A program made the translations under genes and the position numbers. From Merdivivens faecigallinarum (GTDB taxonomy: Bacteria > Bacteroidota > Bacteroidia > Bacteroidales > UBA932), in contig JADILY010000050.1 of assembly GCA_017695055.1 (NCBI GenBank), positions 1-15,133 on the forward strand: 15,133 nt of DNA, written 5' to 3'. The notes under the pieces are model-generated. The model was not told the origin of the DNA and ran no database searches. It saw only the letters and a program-made list of their open reading frames with translations. Position 1 is the first letter of the stretch. Each line of letters starts with the position of its first letter. This document shows positions 15,019 to 15,133 of this stretch, piece after piece.

Positions 15019-15049
15019 AGCAGTTAGATGAAAATCTGACTGCTTTTTT
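15019..15049 (+). terminator. Rho-independent terminator after the tRNA
   Basis: AGCAGTTAGAT (15019-15029) pairs with ATCTGACTGCT (15034-15044), with one G-U pair, around a GAAA tetraloop, and is followed by TTTTTT to 15049. This is a textbook intrinsic terminator 22 nt after the tRNA. The group II intron 5' end begins 3 nt later. Confidence 0.9.
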
Positions 15050-15051
15050 CG

Positions 15052-15133
15052 GTTCGCCCAGCACGAACATTCTCTAATCGGTGCAAGTCCGTAACACGCC
15101 CGATAGCGGGAAGTGTATAGCCAAGAGCAAGGG
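15052..15133 (+). mobile_element. 5' end of a group II intron (partial, runs off the window)
   Basis: From GTTCGCCCAGCACGAAC onward the sequence has the conserved domain I landmarks of bacterial group II introns: GCCCAGCA near the 5' end, GGTGCAAGTCC (15080-15090), CGGGAAGTGT and AGCCAAGAGCAAGGG (15119-15133). These line up in order with known introns such as the one of Oceanobacillus iheyensis as I remember it. The 5' end reads GTTCG instead of the usual GTGYG. The element starts 3 nt behind the T run of the tRNA terminator, the site preference of group IIC introns. The subclass, reverse transcriptase gene and 3' end lie outside the window. Confidence 0.8.

Overview
The window looks like a chromosomal segment of a Bacteroidales bacterium, probably of the Alistipes/Rikenellaceae type. 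The reasons are: promoter-like TAnnTTTG (-7) boxes ahead of several transcription units, mostly weak or absent Shine-Dalgarno sequences, BACON-domain and Omp28-type lipoproteins with lipobox cysteines, and the rpsL-rpsG-fusA-rpsJ gene order. The exact genus is an inference.

Positions 1-2780 hold the 3' part of aroA (EPSP synthase) and aroC (chorismate synthase) on the + strand, convergent with rsgA on the - strand. The aroA reading frame is broken at the window edge, and a perfect 10-bp tandem duplication at 15-34 explains the break. AroC resembles the chorismate synthases of Clostridia more than those of Bacteroides.

Positions 2827-6620 start from a divergent promoter region and carry a polyprenyl diphosphate synthase, a U32-family (TrhP-like) protein and a DinF-type MATE transporter, probably one transcription unit. 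The last two genes overlap by 1 nt (TAATG).

Positions 6644-10189 are a translation-machinery operon (S12, S7, EF-G, S10) with a good promoter. It ends in a 17-bp inverted repeat directly after rpsJ, so here rpsJ is not followed by the rest of the S10 operon (rplC and onward), which is the usual Bacteroidetes order.

Positions 10280-14642 hold four consecutive lipoprotein genes with gaps of 33, 30 and 11 nt: a BACON lipoprotein, a two-FN3-like lipoprotein, a two-BACON plus Omp28/thioredoxin-like (WCGYC) lipoprotein, and a small Ig-like lipoprotein. The first two share a C-terminal beta-rich module not tied to a named family here. This is the least described part of the window, probably an envelope or surface lipoprotein locus.

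Positions 14643-15133 have strong hairpins, a CAU-anticodon tRNA (Ile2-like acceptor stem, one-base D-arm irregularity) with its own promoter and a rho-independent terminator. Immediately behind the terminator the sequence becomes the 5' end of a group II intron, which runs off the window. The placement right behind a terminator is the habit of group IIC introns.
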